In this document: positions 53,253-62,256 of the stretch, piece after piece
Numbering within the stretch: the first letter of the stretch is position 1
Layout: each line of letters begins with the position of its first letter
NCBI RefSeq assembly: GCF_000429945.1
Contig: NZ_KE386993.1
Coordinates: forward strand, 71,943 to 135,942
DNA length: 64,000 nt
DNA from: Desulfogranum japonicum DSM 18378
GTDB taxonomy: Bacteria; Desulfobacterota; Desulfobulbia; Desulfobulbales; Desulfobulbaceae
Reading direction: 5' to 3'
Notes under the pieces: generated by a model
Told to the model about the DNA's origin: nothing
The model's input: the letters and a program-made list of their open reading frames with translations, nothing else
The model's database searches: none
Made by a program: the position numbers and the translations under genes

Positions 53253-54827
53253 TTAGAGGGGTCTAATTTCTATCTTGCCCTCGAGAAAAGCTTTGACCTC
53301 TGAAATAGGTACTTCTTTACGATGGAAAATTCCAGCTGCGAGAGCTGCCTCGGCTTGGGTTTGTGAAAAAACTTCCATGAAGTGCTCCGCACAGCCGGCC
53401 CCACTTGAAGCTATTACGGGAATGGAAACCGCTGAGCGAACAGCATGTATCAATTCCAGGTCAAAGCCCGAATTTGTACCATCCCGATCAATGCAGTTCA
53501 GGAGTATTTCGCCTGCACCAAGCTGTTCACTGACTGCCGCAAGGGTTACTGCGTCCAATTCTCTCCCTTCACGTCCGCCTTTGATAGTACACTGATACCA
53601 GCAATATTTTTCACCCTCAGGGCCTGGGATGGAAGTGGCGATGACCTTGTGAGGGACATCATCGGGTGATTTGACATATACCCGTCGAGGATCAACGGAA
53701 ATAACCACAGCCTGATTGCCATATACGCGGGCGATTTGTTCGATGGAACTCATCCCTGTAGCTTTACCCCGCTTGATGACGTCTTCAACAATGAGCACGG
53801 CATCCGAGCCAATTGAAATTTTATCTGCACCGCTTCTGAAGTAGGCAGATGCAACTTCCAATGCAGAGTAAGTTTTGCCGTTTCTATCGGTAAAATCGCG
53901 TATTCCGCCGCCGATTGTTAAGGGGACGAAAACGTTTTTAGAAGTACGTTCAAGCACTTCCAGCATTGGCATGTCTTCAAGGGGGAAGTCCCTGAAGCCT
54001 GTGATATTGAGAAAGGTGACCTCGTCTGCTCCCTGTTCGTAATATTCTTCTGCCAGTTGTACAGGCTTCCCAAGGTTGCGGACTTCACCCTCATCACGCA
54101 CATCATACTGATCGCCCTTGGTGACCACCAGATCTCCCTGATCATTTGCACGAACGTCGAGACAGGCAATAATTCGTTTGGCAAGAGCTGTGGTGCTTGG
54201 ACAGTTGGCCGGAACAATTGACTGACGGTCTCCTGCAAGAAAATTTTCCAGGAGTTTCAGCCCGGCTTTACCACTTTTTTCAGGGTGGAATTGAGTTGCA
54301 ATGATATTTCCTTGTTGTATGGAACTGACAAACTCATAGCCATAGTCAGTTGTCGTCAGTGTTGTAGAATCATCTTGGGAGACAACGTGGTATGAATGTA
54401 CAAAATAGAGCTTTTCATCTCCCTTGAAGCCGGCGAACAGGGAAGAGGGCTGGTGAATTTTGATACCATTCCAGCCTATGTGGGGAACAGCCAGCTCTGT
54501 ATCAAAACGCTTTACGTGTCCAGGTAGATAACCAAGGCCAGGTTGATCCGGTGCTTCATCACTCCCTTCAAAAAGCGCCTGAAGCGCAACACAGATTCCA
54601 AAAAAAGGTTTCTGCGAATGCAGGTATCGCAATAATGGCTCGGTGAGGTGTTTTTCCTGCAGCACCTGCATCATTGCTCCAAAATTTCCAACTCCTGGAA
54701 AAACAAGTCTTTCAGCCCGGTCAATATCTTCCGGTTTGTTTACCAGGATAACGGTTTCACCAAGCCGTTCAATGGCATTTACCACTGAACGAACGTTACC
54801 AGCTCCGTAATCAAGAAGTGTAATCAT
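53253..54827 (-). CDS. Fused imidazole glycerol phosphate synthase HisH-HisF (HIS7 type)
   Basis: A 524-residue fusion of the glutaminase and cyclase halves of imidazole glycerol phosphate synthase, the step of histidine synthesis that makes IGP and AICAR. The HisH half has LDYGAGNVRSV, the nucleophile Cys79 in FFGICVALQALF, and H181/E183 in TQFHPEKSG. The HisF half starts near residue 217 with IIACLDVRAND (Asp224) and has VVISVDPRRV (Asp379) as the second catalytic Asp. Bacterial hisH and hisF are normally separate genes; this fusion, with insertions in HisF such as DFTDRNGKTYSALEVA, matches the eukaryotic HIS7 layout. Strand-isolated, divergent from murU. Confidence 0.95.
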   Translation of the reverse strand: MITLLDYGAGNVRSVVNAIERLGETVILVNKPEDIDRAERLVFPGVGNFGAMMQVLQEKHLTEPLLRYLHSQKPFFGICVALQALFEGSDEAPDQPGLGYLPGHVKRFDTELAVPHIGWNGIKIHQPSSLFAGFKGDEKLYFVHSYHVVSQDDSTTLTTTDYGYEFVSSIQQGNIIATQFHPEKSGKAGLKLLENFLAGDRQSIVPANCPSTTALAKRIIACLDVRANDQGDLVVTKGDQYDVRDEGEVRNLGKPVQLAEEYYEQGADEVTFLNITGFRDFPLEDMPMLEVLERTSKNVFVPLTIGGGIRDFTDRNGKTYSALEVASAYFRSGADKISIGSDAVLIVEDVIKRGKATGMSSIEQIARVYGNQAVVISVDPRRVYVKSPDDVPHKVIATSIPGPEGEKYCWYQCTIKGGREGRELDAVTLAAVSEQLGAGEILLNCIDRDGTNSGFDLELIHAVRSAVSIPVIASSGAGCAEHFMEVFSQTQAEAALAAGIFHRKEVPISEVKAFLEGKIEIRPL

Positions 54828-55053
54828 GGTATTATGTACTCAAGTTGTTGCAACGGGAAAAAGGACACTGTACAAGGTTGTGCAGGATGAAAGCAGGATG
54901 TATGGTAACTAGTCCGGTAAAGAAGATAACTTCCGGCACGGTGTTTACTCCGGTCATACCCGCTACAGTTCATGCCGGTTGGATGTGCTTCCTGCCTGAA
55001 GGGCAAATATTTAGAAAGGATTTATCCGCAAGTCAAGTTCAATATTGAGGAAT

Positions 55054-55950
55054 ATGCAGGCTATTATACTGGCAGCCGGTTTTGGGACCCGATTGCGTCC
55101 CTATACGGAACTGCGACCTAAACCCTTGTTTCCTGTTCTGAATCGGTCTCTGCTTGAGGTGCATCTTGCCACACTCACAGCACTGGGGTGTCATCCCATT
55201 GTGGTCAATGCCCATCACCTTTCCGACCAGATTGAAAAGGTTCTGCAACACTGGCCTGGTGTGTTTTTACAGTTGGAAGAGGAGATACTCGGCACTGGTG
55301 GCAGTCTACGCAAGGCGTTGCATGTTTTTGAAAATAAGCCCATACTTGTTATGAATGGTGACATTTTTCATAACATCGACCTGAATTTGCTGTATTATCA
55401 ACACAAACAGCACACATGTCCTGTAAGCATGGCTGTTCATGATCATTCTCGGTTTAACTGTATGACGGTGAGCAGAGGATTGGTCAATGATTTTTCCTGT
55501 GCACCGGATACGGCTGGGTTGGCTTTTACGGGTATTCACATAACCACTCCTGCTGTTTTGGAACGTATTCCCCAGGGATGTTTTCATCATATCATTGATC
55601 TGTATGCTGAATTGGCTGGACAACGGGAAATCGCAGCATTGAGGGTGGATGGCGCGTATTGGCATGATATGGGAACCCCTGAAGATTATCTGGATCTGCA
55701 CAGGTACCTTCTGGGCCGTAAAAAGGAAAAATATCGTTGGCTCATTGACCCGACAGCCCGTCTTATGCCAGGAGTGCTCCTGCAAGGATGGGGATGTATA
55801 GGGAAAAATGTCCTGGTCGGTAAGGGGGCTATTTTGAAAAATGCTGTTGTTTGGGACAATGCAGTTATTGCACCCGGCCAGAAATACGAAAATGCAATTG
55901 TGACAGGCGTTGATTTGGAACCATCAATACATATGGAAGGCAGGGCATGA
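55054..55950 (+). CDS. murU: N-acetylmuramate-1-phosphate uridylyltransferase-like protein MurU
   Basis: A 298-residue nucleotidyltransferase. The N-terminus is LAAGFGTRLRPYTELRPKPL, the sugar-nucleotide pyrophosphorylase signature. It is directly followed by an AmgK-like kinase, the pair that in Pseudomonas turns N-acetylmuramate into UDP-MurNAc for peptidoglycan recycling. The longer C-terminal part (GVLLQGWGCIGKNVLVGKGAILKNA) forms a few hexapeptide repeats, which suggests a related mannose-1-phosphate guanylyltransferase type as an alternative. The ATG at 55054 is preceded by GAGG at short spacing. Confidence 0.72.
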   Translation: MQAIILAAGFGTRLRPYTELRPKPLFPVLNRSLLEVHLATLTALGCHPIVVNAHHLSDQIEKVLQHWPGVFLQLEEEILGTGGSLRKALHVFENKPILVMNGDIFHNIDLNLLYYQHKQHTCPVSMAVHDHSRFNCMTVSRGLVNDFSCAPDTAGLAFTGIHITTPAVLERIPQGCFHHIIDLYAELAGQREIAALRVDGAYWHDMGTPEDYLDLHRYLLGRKKEKYRWLIDPTARLMPGVLLQGWGCIGKNVLVGKGAILKNAVVWDNAVIAPGQKYENAIVTGVDLEPSIHMEGRA

Positions 55951-56993
55951 GCAGGGATGCTAAACTGGAAATTTCTGAGCTGCTGAACGATACAGAAAAA
56001 TCCTGGACCCCAGAGCAGATTTCTGCAATGGAAACAGTTGTACCAGATGGATCAACACGGCAGTTCTACCGCATTGTCGGCCCGGATGACCAGTCGTTGA
56101 TGTGTGTCCGGCCACAGTGCCAGACCAGCAATGAACTGGCAGAAGCCAGAGCCTTCTATCAATTGGGGGTTCACCTTTGGACACGTTCCATACCTGTACC
56201 GAAAATATATGCCTTGCAACCTGAAACAGGCATGGTTATCTGTGAGGATCTTGGTCAGACAAGGCTTTATGATCTGGTTCACGATCCAAAAGTGTCAACA
56301 GCCACCTGTGAAGCGATGTACGAGAAAACCGTTCGGCTCCTGGCTGAAATGCAGGTGAAAGGCAGCCATGGTTTTCAAACGACATGGTGCTGGGATACCC
56401 CCAGATATGACAGACAGCTTATGATTGAACGGGAGTCAGAGTATTTTTTACATGCCTTTTGTGCAGAGCTTCTTTGTCTGGATTCAGGGTTGGATGACGC
56501 GAGAAATGATTGCTTTCTTCTTGCCACAAAGGCTGCAGAGGCACCGGCAACTTTTTTTCTGCACCGTGATTTTCAATCACGTAATATAATGATAACAGGC
56601 AGTGAGCCAAGATTTATTGATTTTCAGGGAGGCCGTCTGGGACCCCTTGGGTATGATTTGGCCTCTCTGCTTATTGATCCTTATTGTGGACTGACAGAAT
56701 CACAGCAGCAGCAACTTTTTGCTGTTTACCTTGATGCTCTGAGCCGGTCCATGAACTATGACGCAAAGCAGTTTGAGTATGAATATACCTTGTTGGCTCT
56801 ACAAAGAAATCTCCAGATTATCGGGGCTTTTGCTTTTCTCAGCAGGGTTCGCCAAAAACAATTTTTTGAACAATTTCTGATGACCTCAATAGGGTCGCTG
56901 GCAGACCTGCTTGCCAAACCCTGCGCTGCTGAGTATGCTGCCTTGCAAAAACTTACCCATATCTGTAGAGACAGGTTGGAATACTATATATGA
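55947..56993 (+). CDS. amgK: AmgK-like anomeric sugar kinase
   Basis: A 348-residue aminoglycoside-phosphotransferase-fold kinase. The catalytic loop is FFLHRDFQSRNIMI, followed by PRFIDFQGGRLGPLGYDLASLL, the AmgK (COG3178) signature. AmgK phosphorylates the anomeric carbon of MurNAc and GlcNAc for salvage into peptidoglycan synthesis. Its ATG overlaps the murU stop by 4 bases, and its stop overlaps the der start by 4 bases, so all three genes are translated together. Confidence 0.85.
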   Translation: MSRDAKLEISELLNDTEKSWTPEQISAMETVVPDGSTRQFYRIVGPDDQSLMCVRPQCQTSNELAEARAFYQLGVHLWTRSIPVPKIYALQPETGMVICEDLGQTRLYDLVHDPKVSTATCEAMYEKTVRLLAEMQVKGSHGFQTTWCWDTPRYDRQLMIERESEYFLHAFCAELLCLDSGLDDARNDCFLLATKAAEAPATFFLHRDFQSRNIMITGSEPRFIDFQGGRLGPLGYDLASLLIDPYCGLTESQQQQLFAVYLDALSRSMNYDAKQFEYEYTLLALQRNLQIIGAFAFLSRVRQKQFFEQFLMTSIGSLADLLAKPCAAEYAALQKLTHICRDRLEYYI

Positions 56994-58327
56994 ACGAACA
57001 TTTACACACACTTGTTGCCTTGATCGGACGTCCCAATGTCGGGAAATCAACACTATTCAACCGTATGACCAGAAGCAGAGATGCTTTGGTAGATCCAACC
57101 CCCGGAGTAACCAGGGATCGGCACTACGCCCAGGTGAACTATGAAGAACATGGTTTTATGCTTGTGGATACCGGCGGAATAGATGCTGAAAAAGACATCA
57201 TTACCGATCATATCCGGAAACAGGCTACCCAGGCCATGGAAGAGGCTGATATCATCTTTTTCCTTATGGATGGACGACAGGGGCTTACGCCTTCGGATAT
57301 GGATATTGTCAATATGTTGAGACGGCAGGAAAAACCTGTTTTCTACATTGTCAATAAAATCGATAGCCCCGAGATTGAAACAGAATTACTGACACCTTTC
57401 TGGGAGCTCGGTGTTGAACAGCTGTGGGCGCTTTCCGCAGATCATGGATATGGCTTTAAAACCTTGATGGAAGAGCTTATTCCTCACCTTGAACAAGGAG
57501 AAGTGGAAAGCGAATTGCCGGAAAACACCATTCGTCTGGCGTTTCTTGGCCGGCCCAATGTGGGAAAATCATCCATGGTAAATGCAATTATAGGACAGGA
57601 GAGGATGGTTGTTTCCAATATTTCGGGAACAACCCGCGATTCTGTAGACACACTGCTTTCCCGTGATGCACATAATTACCTCTTGATCGATACGGCAGGG
57701 ATACGTAGGAAAGGAAAAACAACAGATAAAATAGAAAAATTTTCTATCTTAAAGGCGTTAAAATCTCTGAGCCGTTGTGACATAGCTCTGGTGTTGATCG
57801 ATGCGGAAGAGGGGATAACGGAGCAGGATACCAAAATTATCGGTTATACCCAGGACCAGGGAAAAGCTCTGATTATACTGATAAACAAATGGGATCTTCT
57901 GTCCGGAGATAAAAAAAGACAAAATTTTCTTCTTGAAGAAGTGCAACGTGCAACCAATTTTATTCCCTTTGCTCCTGTATTCCGCGTCTCTGCGCTGACC
58001 GGGACCGGGATTAAACGTCTTTTTCCAGAAATAGGCAAGGTGTATCGTCAGTTTCATGAACGATTTCCAACCAGTGCTTTGAATCGCCTTCTTGAAGCAG
58101 CTGTTTCTCATCATGAGCCGCCCATGTATAGGGGAAGAAGACTGAAAATGTATTATACCACCCAGTTGGGAAGTTGCCCGCCAACCTTTGTTATTGTTAC
58201 CAATGCCCCAAAGGGTATCCATTTTTCCTATCAACGATACCTGACAAATCGTTTTCGGGAAGGTCTGGAACTGGATCGTGTACCGGTCAGATTGTTTTTC
58301 AGGGAACGAAGCGGGCGAAAAAAGTAG
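56990..58327 (+). CDS. der: Ribosome biogenesis GTPase Der
   Basis: Der (EngA) has two GTPase domains and a C-terminal KH-like domain and is essential for 50S assembly. In the 445 residues the two P-loops are LIGRPNVGKSTLFN and FLGRPNVGKSSMVN, each with a DTAG/DTGG switch and NKxD base motif (NKID, NKWD). The C-terminus, rich in basic residues (FFRERSGRKK), is typical. It is last in the murU-amgK-der operon. Confidence 0.97.
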   Translation: MNEHLHTLVALIGRPNVGKSTLFNRMTRSRDALVDPTPGVTRDRHYAQVNYEEHGFMLVDTGGIDAEKDIITDHIRKQATQAMEEADIIFFLMDGRQGLTPSDMDIVNMLRRQEKPVFYIVNKIDSPEIETELLTPFWELGVEQLWALSADHGYGFKTLMEELIPHLEQGEVESELPENTIRLAFLGRPNVGKSSMVNAIIGQERMVVSNISGTTRDSVDTLLSRDAHNYLLIDTAGIRRKGKTTDKIEKFSILKALKSLSRCDIALVLIDAEEGITEQDTKIIGYTQDQGKALIILINKWDLLSGDKKRQNFLLEEVQRATNFIPFAPVFRVSALTGTGIKRLFPEIGKVYRQFHERFPTSALNRLLEAAVSHHEPPMYRGRRLKMYYTTQLGSCPPTFVIVTNAPKGIHFSYQRYLTNRFREGLELDRVPVRLFFRERSGRKK

Positions 58328-58430
58328 TAATCACATAGCTGGTCAAGGAGCACGAGCGGCAAGGTGGTCTGGGGGCCTGCAGTGAAAAAAAATTATTATT
58401 CGTAATAGGAATTTCGCCCCGGAGCCCAAT

Positions 58431-58468
58431 TATCATGCGATGATCTATCTATCATGCGATGATCTATC
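58431..58468. repeat. Perfect tandem repeat, 2 x 19 bp
   Basis: TATCATGCGATGATCTATC occurs twice head to tail (58431-58449, 58450-58468). Each unit contains the palindrome ATCATGCGATGAT. It lies in the 315-bp gap between der and the convergent CYTH gene, just before the terminator-like hairpin at 58523. A protein binding site pair is possible. Confidence 0.7.
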
Positions 58469-58522
58469 GTTGCGTCCATAAAGAATGGTACGCATCGCAT
58501 GTATGCGAACATGACACCCATG

Positions 58523-58558
58523 GCCGGAATCTGCTCACAGGTAGGTTCCGGCTTTTTT
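58523..58558 (+). terminator. Rho-independent terminator downstream of der
   Basis: GCCGGAA at 58523-58529 pairs with TTCCGGC at 58546-58552, followed by a run of six T residues (58553-58558). It is 195 bases past the der stop on the plus strand and would end the murU-amgK-der transcript before the convergent CYTH gene. Confidence 0.8.
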
Positions 58559-58642
58559 AGTGATGGCTCAGTTGATTGCTGAGAGGGTGATTTCCGATTG
58601 AAAAGGTGTAGAAAATAGCGCAAAATCCAGCGAGAACTAGAG

Positions 58643-59170
58643 TCATTTCATTGTTGACATGATATTTTCGCTGGGCTGTATTTCCTGCACGGCAATTTCT
58701 TCCGGATTCCACTGGTTATAAGGATGTTGATGGAGACAGGCGTTGTAATAGCGAGGAATACCGGTAACTTCGGTGCCTATCCATTCAGGCTTGTTAAAAC
58801 TCTGGTTTTCGTGGGACAATTCTATTTCGGCTATTACAAGTCCTTCGTTTTCATCTAAAAACTGATCGACTTCCCATGTAAACCCGGCAACATAAATGTG
58901 ATAACGCTTTTTTACTATAATGGGTTTTTCACAGAGTTCTTCCAGCATTTCAAGCGCATCATCAAGAGGAATGGGGTATTCGTATTCACTGCGAGAAATA
59001 CCTTGGGTTGCGCCTTTAATCGTTAGAATACCTTTGTTCTCAACCACACGGACGCGGACCGTCTGCCCTTTTCCTGAGCAGATATATCCCTGACGATAAT
59101 GGATTCCTCTGGCAAGATGTTGCCACCCATCACTTGCCACCAGAAATTTTCGTTCAATTTCTTTTGCCAT
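58643..59170 (-). CDS. CYTH-domain phosphohydrolase-like protein
   Basis: A 175-residue protein of the CYTH superfamily (class IV adenylate cyclase / inorganic or thiamine triphosphatase). The defining ExExK motif is present as MAKEIERKFLV at the N-terminus, followed by VRVRVVENKGILTIKG and ISRSEYEYPIPLDDA, and WEVDQF...LVIAEIELS further on. Bacterial members of this short type are mostly tripolyphosphatases; the substrate here is unknown. The gene is convergent with der. Confidence 0.88.
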   Translation of the reverse strand: MAKEIERKFLVASDGWQHLARGIHYRQGYICSGKGQTVRVRVVENKGILTIKGATQGISRSEYEYPIPLDDALEMLEELCEKPIIVKKRYHIYVAGFTWEVDQFLDENEGLVIAEIELSHENQSFNKPEWIGTEVTGIPRYYNACLHQHPYNQWNPEEIAVQEIQPSENIMSTMK

Positions 59171-59819
59171 ACTTCCCCCTCAAAAGAAAAGATTCATGAA
59201 TAACGTTGTGATTTGAGTAGGTTTACAAATTTTATTTTGCCTTGAAAAGGAATATTTTTAATGAAATGCGATAAATAGTCTCTTTCTCTAAGAGAGAAAG
59301 ATTGACTTTCGCCAAAGCCTTGACTAGCTTCAACGCCTTATGCTCTGCATATTACAGAAGCATGGAGAATGGTGTCCCTGTGATGCTATGCTGATCGGTT
59401 GTCTCCGTAAACTCTTTTTCAGGTCGGGGAATTACACACTATGCGAATATGATTGTATATTGTATGTAGCATATGGGATGGCAAACACAGCAAGTGCCTC
59501 CTGAACAAGCACGGGTGAGACAACCCATACTATCAACATTTCATTATTGACGTTAAACAAGGTCCGTACTACTTATATCTTGTATATTTCCCGTCAGTCA
59601 AAGTCCGTTGGTGAAATACTGCACCGCATCATCGGAAAAAGCTGGTGCCATTGAAAGGACCGGCTGGTTTCCCGAATTCCGACCAGGGGGACGTTATGGA
59701 ACGATGTAAAAGTACCAATTTTCAAGGTGTTGGTGTGGAAATGATATCCTCTTGACAGGCTGGGTTCAGCTTGTTATCTGATGGGATATAGAGAACATTC
59801 ACTCCTCTTATGGTGAGCC
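59171..59819. other. 650-bp divergent intergenic region
   Basis: No gene is supported. A short perfect hairpin (TCTTTCTCT / AGAGAAAGA) lies at 59281-59301, and the segment TATCAACATTTCATTATTGACGT near 59534-59556 resembles one before lpxA. The rest holds nothing I can identify. Confidence 0.4.
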
Positions 59820-60419
59820 ATGTTTGCAAATAAAATTTCGTCGTTGGCAGTTATTACTGCATGCATTCTGACAACTCCACTGCTGGTCAGGGCTGATGAT
59901 ACGGTCCTGAAGACGATTGATGAGGCTGTAAAACAATATAAGGCCGGTGACTATGCTGAAGCCGCTTCGAATCTTGATTATGCTTCGCAACTTGTCAGGC
60001 AGCAGAAAAGTGAAAATATGAAAAAGTTGCTGCCTCCTCCTTTGTCTGGATGGAAAGCGGGTGAGACAAACGCACAGGCCATCGGATCTGCTGTTTTGGG
60101 TGGTGGGGTGACTGTCAGTCGTGATTATTATAAGGGAAATTCAAAACTCAGCCTTGAAATCGTATCCGATTCTCCAGTATTACAGTCAGTGTTGATGATG
60201 ATCAACAATCCCATGTTTGCCGGTGCAGGTGGTGGAAAGCTTGAGACTCTTAATGGCCAGCGATCCATCATCAAATATGACTCGGTTAAACGCAGCGGTG
60301 ATATCTATGTTGTCGTAGCAAGTAGATTTATGGTGACTGTTAAAGGCGATGGGATTGATCGAACCGATTTGATCAATCTTGCCAAGGCCGTAGATTATAA
60401 ACAGCTCAGTGAAAATTGA
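59820..60419 (+). CDS. Secreted protein of unknown function
   Basis: A 199-residue protein with a signal peptide (hydrophobic stretch ending PLLVRADD). After a helical TPR-like segment (YKAGDYAEAASNLDYASQLV), it has LPPPLSGWKAGETNAQAIGSAVLGGG and a C-terminal beta-rich part. It resembles a group of periplasmic proteins without assigned function. GGTGA precedes the ATG. It is followed by a terminator, so it is monocistronic. Confidence 0.8.
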   Translation: MFANKISSLAVITACILTTPLLVRADDTVLKTIDEAVKQYKAGDYAEAASNLDYASQLVRQQKSENMKKLLPPPLSGWKAGETNAQAIGSAVLGGGVTVSRDYYKGNSKLSLEIVSDSPVLQSVLMMINNPMFAGAGGGKLETLNGQRSIIKYDSVKRSGDIYVVVASRFMVTVKGDGIDRTDLINLAKAVDYKQLSEN

Positions 60420-60495
60420 CCTGTGAACATCACAAACAGTTATGATTGATCTCCCGGGAAGTGCTTGGCAGGTTTTTTCCGTGTGAGACAGAAGA

Positions 60496-60550
60496 CCCCT
60501 GTTGCTTCTGGTAAAGAATTGGCCTTCTTCCCGGTAACAGGGGTTTTTTT
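60496..60550 (+). terminator. Rho-independent terminator
   Basis: CCCCTGTT at 60496-60503 pairs with AACAGGGG at 60536-60543, followed by seven T residues (60544-60550). The 32-base loop can fold further. It ends the transcript of the secreted-protein gene and separates it from the small-protein/mpl operon. Confidence 0.85.
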
Positions 60551-60573
60551 ATGATCCGGTAAAGAGGTGTACA

Positions 60574-60759
60574 GTGAGTAATCAAGGAAAACAGCAGCAG
60601 GAGTCATTCAACAGACCCGTTACAGATGAGGCTATTTTTAAAGCAGCTAAAGAAGTGGTGGTGAAATTTATAGAGATGGGGCGGCTGACACCTGGCAACT
60701 TTGATGAGACTTTTGCAACTGTGTATAAAAGTATGCAGCGTTCGGTGCGTGATAAATGA
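60574..60759 (+). CDS. Small conserved protein upstream of mpl
   Basis: A 61-residue helical protein starting at GTG 60574, with AAGAGGTG a few bases upstream. It reads TDEAIFKAAKEVVVKFIEMG and FDETFATVYKSMQRSV, with no membrane segment. Its stop overlaps the start of mpl by 4 bases, so translation is coupled. The role is unknown. Confidence 0.75.
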   Translation: MSNQGKQQQESFNRPVTDEAIFKAAKEVVVKFIEMGRLTPGNFDETFATVYKSMQRSVRDK

Positions 60760-62225
60760 ATGACAACACAACACTTGATCCTTCATTGAACGTATGTCCT
60801 GATGAGGTGAATCATATTCATCTCATAGGTATTTGTGGAACAGGTATGGCAGCCCTGGCAGGAATGTTACACACCAGGGGGTATACTGTGACAGGTTCAG
60901 ATCAGAATGTGTATCCGCCTATGTCCGACTTCCTTGCTTCGCTTAAGATACCTGTGTGCGAGGGATTTCACGCTGACAATTTATCTCCGGCTCCCGACTT
61001 GGTTATAGTCGGTAATGTTGTCCGGGCGGTCAATCCTGAAGCTGTTGCTCTTGGAGAATTGAAAATCCCCTATCTCTCCATGCCCCAAGCCGTAGCACAA
61101 TTTTTTCTCACCGGAAGAAAATCAATGGTTGTTGCAGGTACCCATGGGAAAACAACAACTTCTTCTCTGCTTGCAACCACCCTCCATCGACTCGGGGATA
61201 CACCGGGGTTTCTTATCGGCGGGTTGGTGGAAGCCTTTCAAAGCAATTTCAATGTCAGTGAAAGTGAATATTTTGTGATTGAAGGAGATGAATACGACAC
61301 GGCTTTTTTCAATAAAGTGTCAAAATTTCATCATTATATGCCGAGGTATGTGCTGTTGACATCGGTAGAATTTGATCACGCGGATATTTTCCCTGACTTG
61401 CAGGCAATTGTTGATTCTTTTGCTCGATTTATCCAACAAATCCCTTCAGATGGTGCATTGGTAGCATGCATAGACGATCCAGTAATAAGAGACTTGATAC
61501 GGGATGCTCCGTGCCCGGTTATCAGTTACGGACAAAGACCGGAGGCTACCTGGAGAATTGAAAATATCCAGATAAAGGGGCACAATACGCAGGTAAGGGT
61601 AACGTATAGGCAGGAACAAGACCATTCTTTTTCACTCCCCATGCCCGGAGCGCACAATGCAGCAAATGCCACCGGAGTTATGGCTTTGCTCTCACATCTG
61701 GGATGGTCCCCTGAATCTGTTGGAAAGGCTCTTTCGACTTTTGAAGGGGTAAAAAGACGCCAGCAGATTCGTGGTAAAGTAAGCGGCGTTACTGTGATTG
61801 ATGATTTTGCCCATCATCCCACAGCAGTCCGGGAAACTGTCAAGGCATTACGGCAGGCCTGGAGTGAAAACCGGCTTCTTATTGTCTTTGAACCCAGAAC
61901 AAATACCAGTAGAAGAAAAGTATTTCAGCAAGATTATATGAGTGCGTTTCAGGGAGCGGATTATGTCCTGGTTCGTGAGCACGTTCCATTGGCCGATATA
62001 CCTGAAAGTGAACAATTCTCTTCAAGAAAACTTGTTGAGGATATGCAGCGTCAAGGGCAGGATGCCATGTATTTCCCGGATACTGAGGCTATTTTGGCAG
62101 CACTGCATGAAATATCACGTTCAGGTGACGTTATTGTAATTCTCTCCAATGGTGGATTTGATAATATTCATGAACGATTATTGACTCAACTTGGCAGTAT
62201 TTCTGAGCATATTGACAAAAGGTAA
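60756..62225 (+). CDS. mpl: UDP-N-acetylmuramate:tripeptide ligase Mpl
   Basis: Mpl joins the recycled tripeptide L-Ala-gamma-D-Glu-meso-DAP to UDP-MurNAc. The 489 residues have the Mur ligase layout: HLIGICGTGMAALAGMLH, the ATP loop AGTHGKTTTSSLLA, and the Mpl-specific VIEGDEYDTAFFNKVSKF plus LTSVEFDHADIFPDL. That last pattern separates Mpl from MurC. Upstream it is coupled to a 61-residue gene. Mpl complements the MurU/AmgK and NamZ-like genes elsewhere in this window. Confidence 0.93.
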   Translation: MNDNTTLDPSLNVCPDEVNHIHLIGICGTGMAALAGMLHTRGYTVTGSDQNVYPPMSDFLASLKIPVCEGFHADNLSPAPDLVIVGNVVRAVNPEAVALGELKIPYLSMPQAVAQFFLTGRKSMVVAGTHGKTTTSSLLATTLHRLGDTPGFLIGGLVEAFQSNFNVSESEYFVIEGDEYDTAFFNKVSKFHHYMPRYVLLTSVEFDHADIFPDLQAIVDSFARFIQQIPSDGALVACIDDPVIRDLIRDAPCPVISYGQRPEATWRIENIQIKGHNTQVRVTYRQEQDHSFSLPMPGAHNAANATGVMALLSHLGWSPESVGKALSTFEGVKRRQQIRGKVSGVTVIDDFAHHPTAVRETVKALRQAWSENRLLIVFEPRTNTSRRKVFQQDYMSAFQGADYVLVREHVPLADIPESEQFSSRKLVEDMQRQGQDAMYFPDTEAILAALHEISRSGDVIVILSNGGFDNIHERLLTQLGSISEHIDKR

Positions 62226-62256
62226 TCTTTTTCCATTCCAGCTAGAGGAGTTTTAT

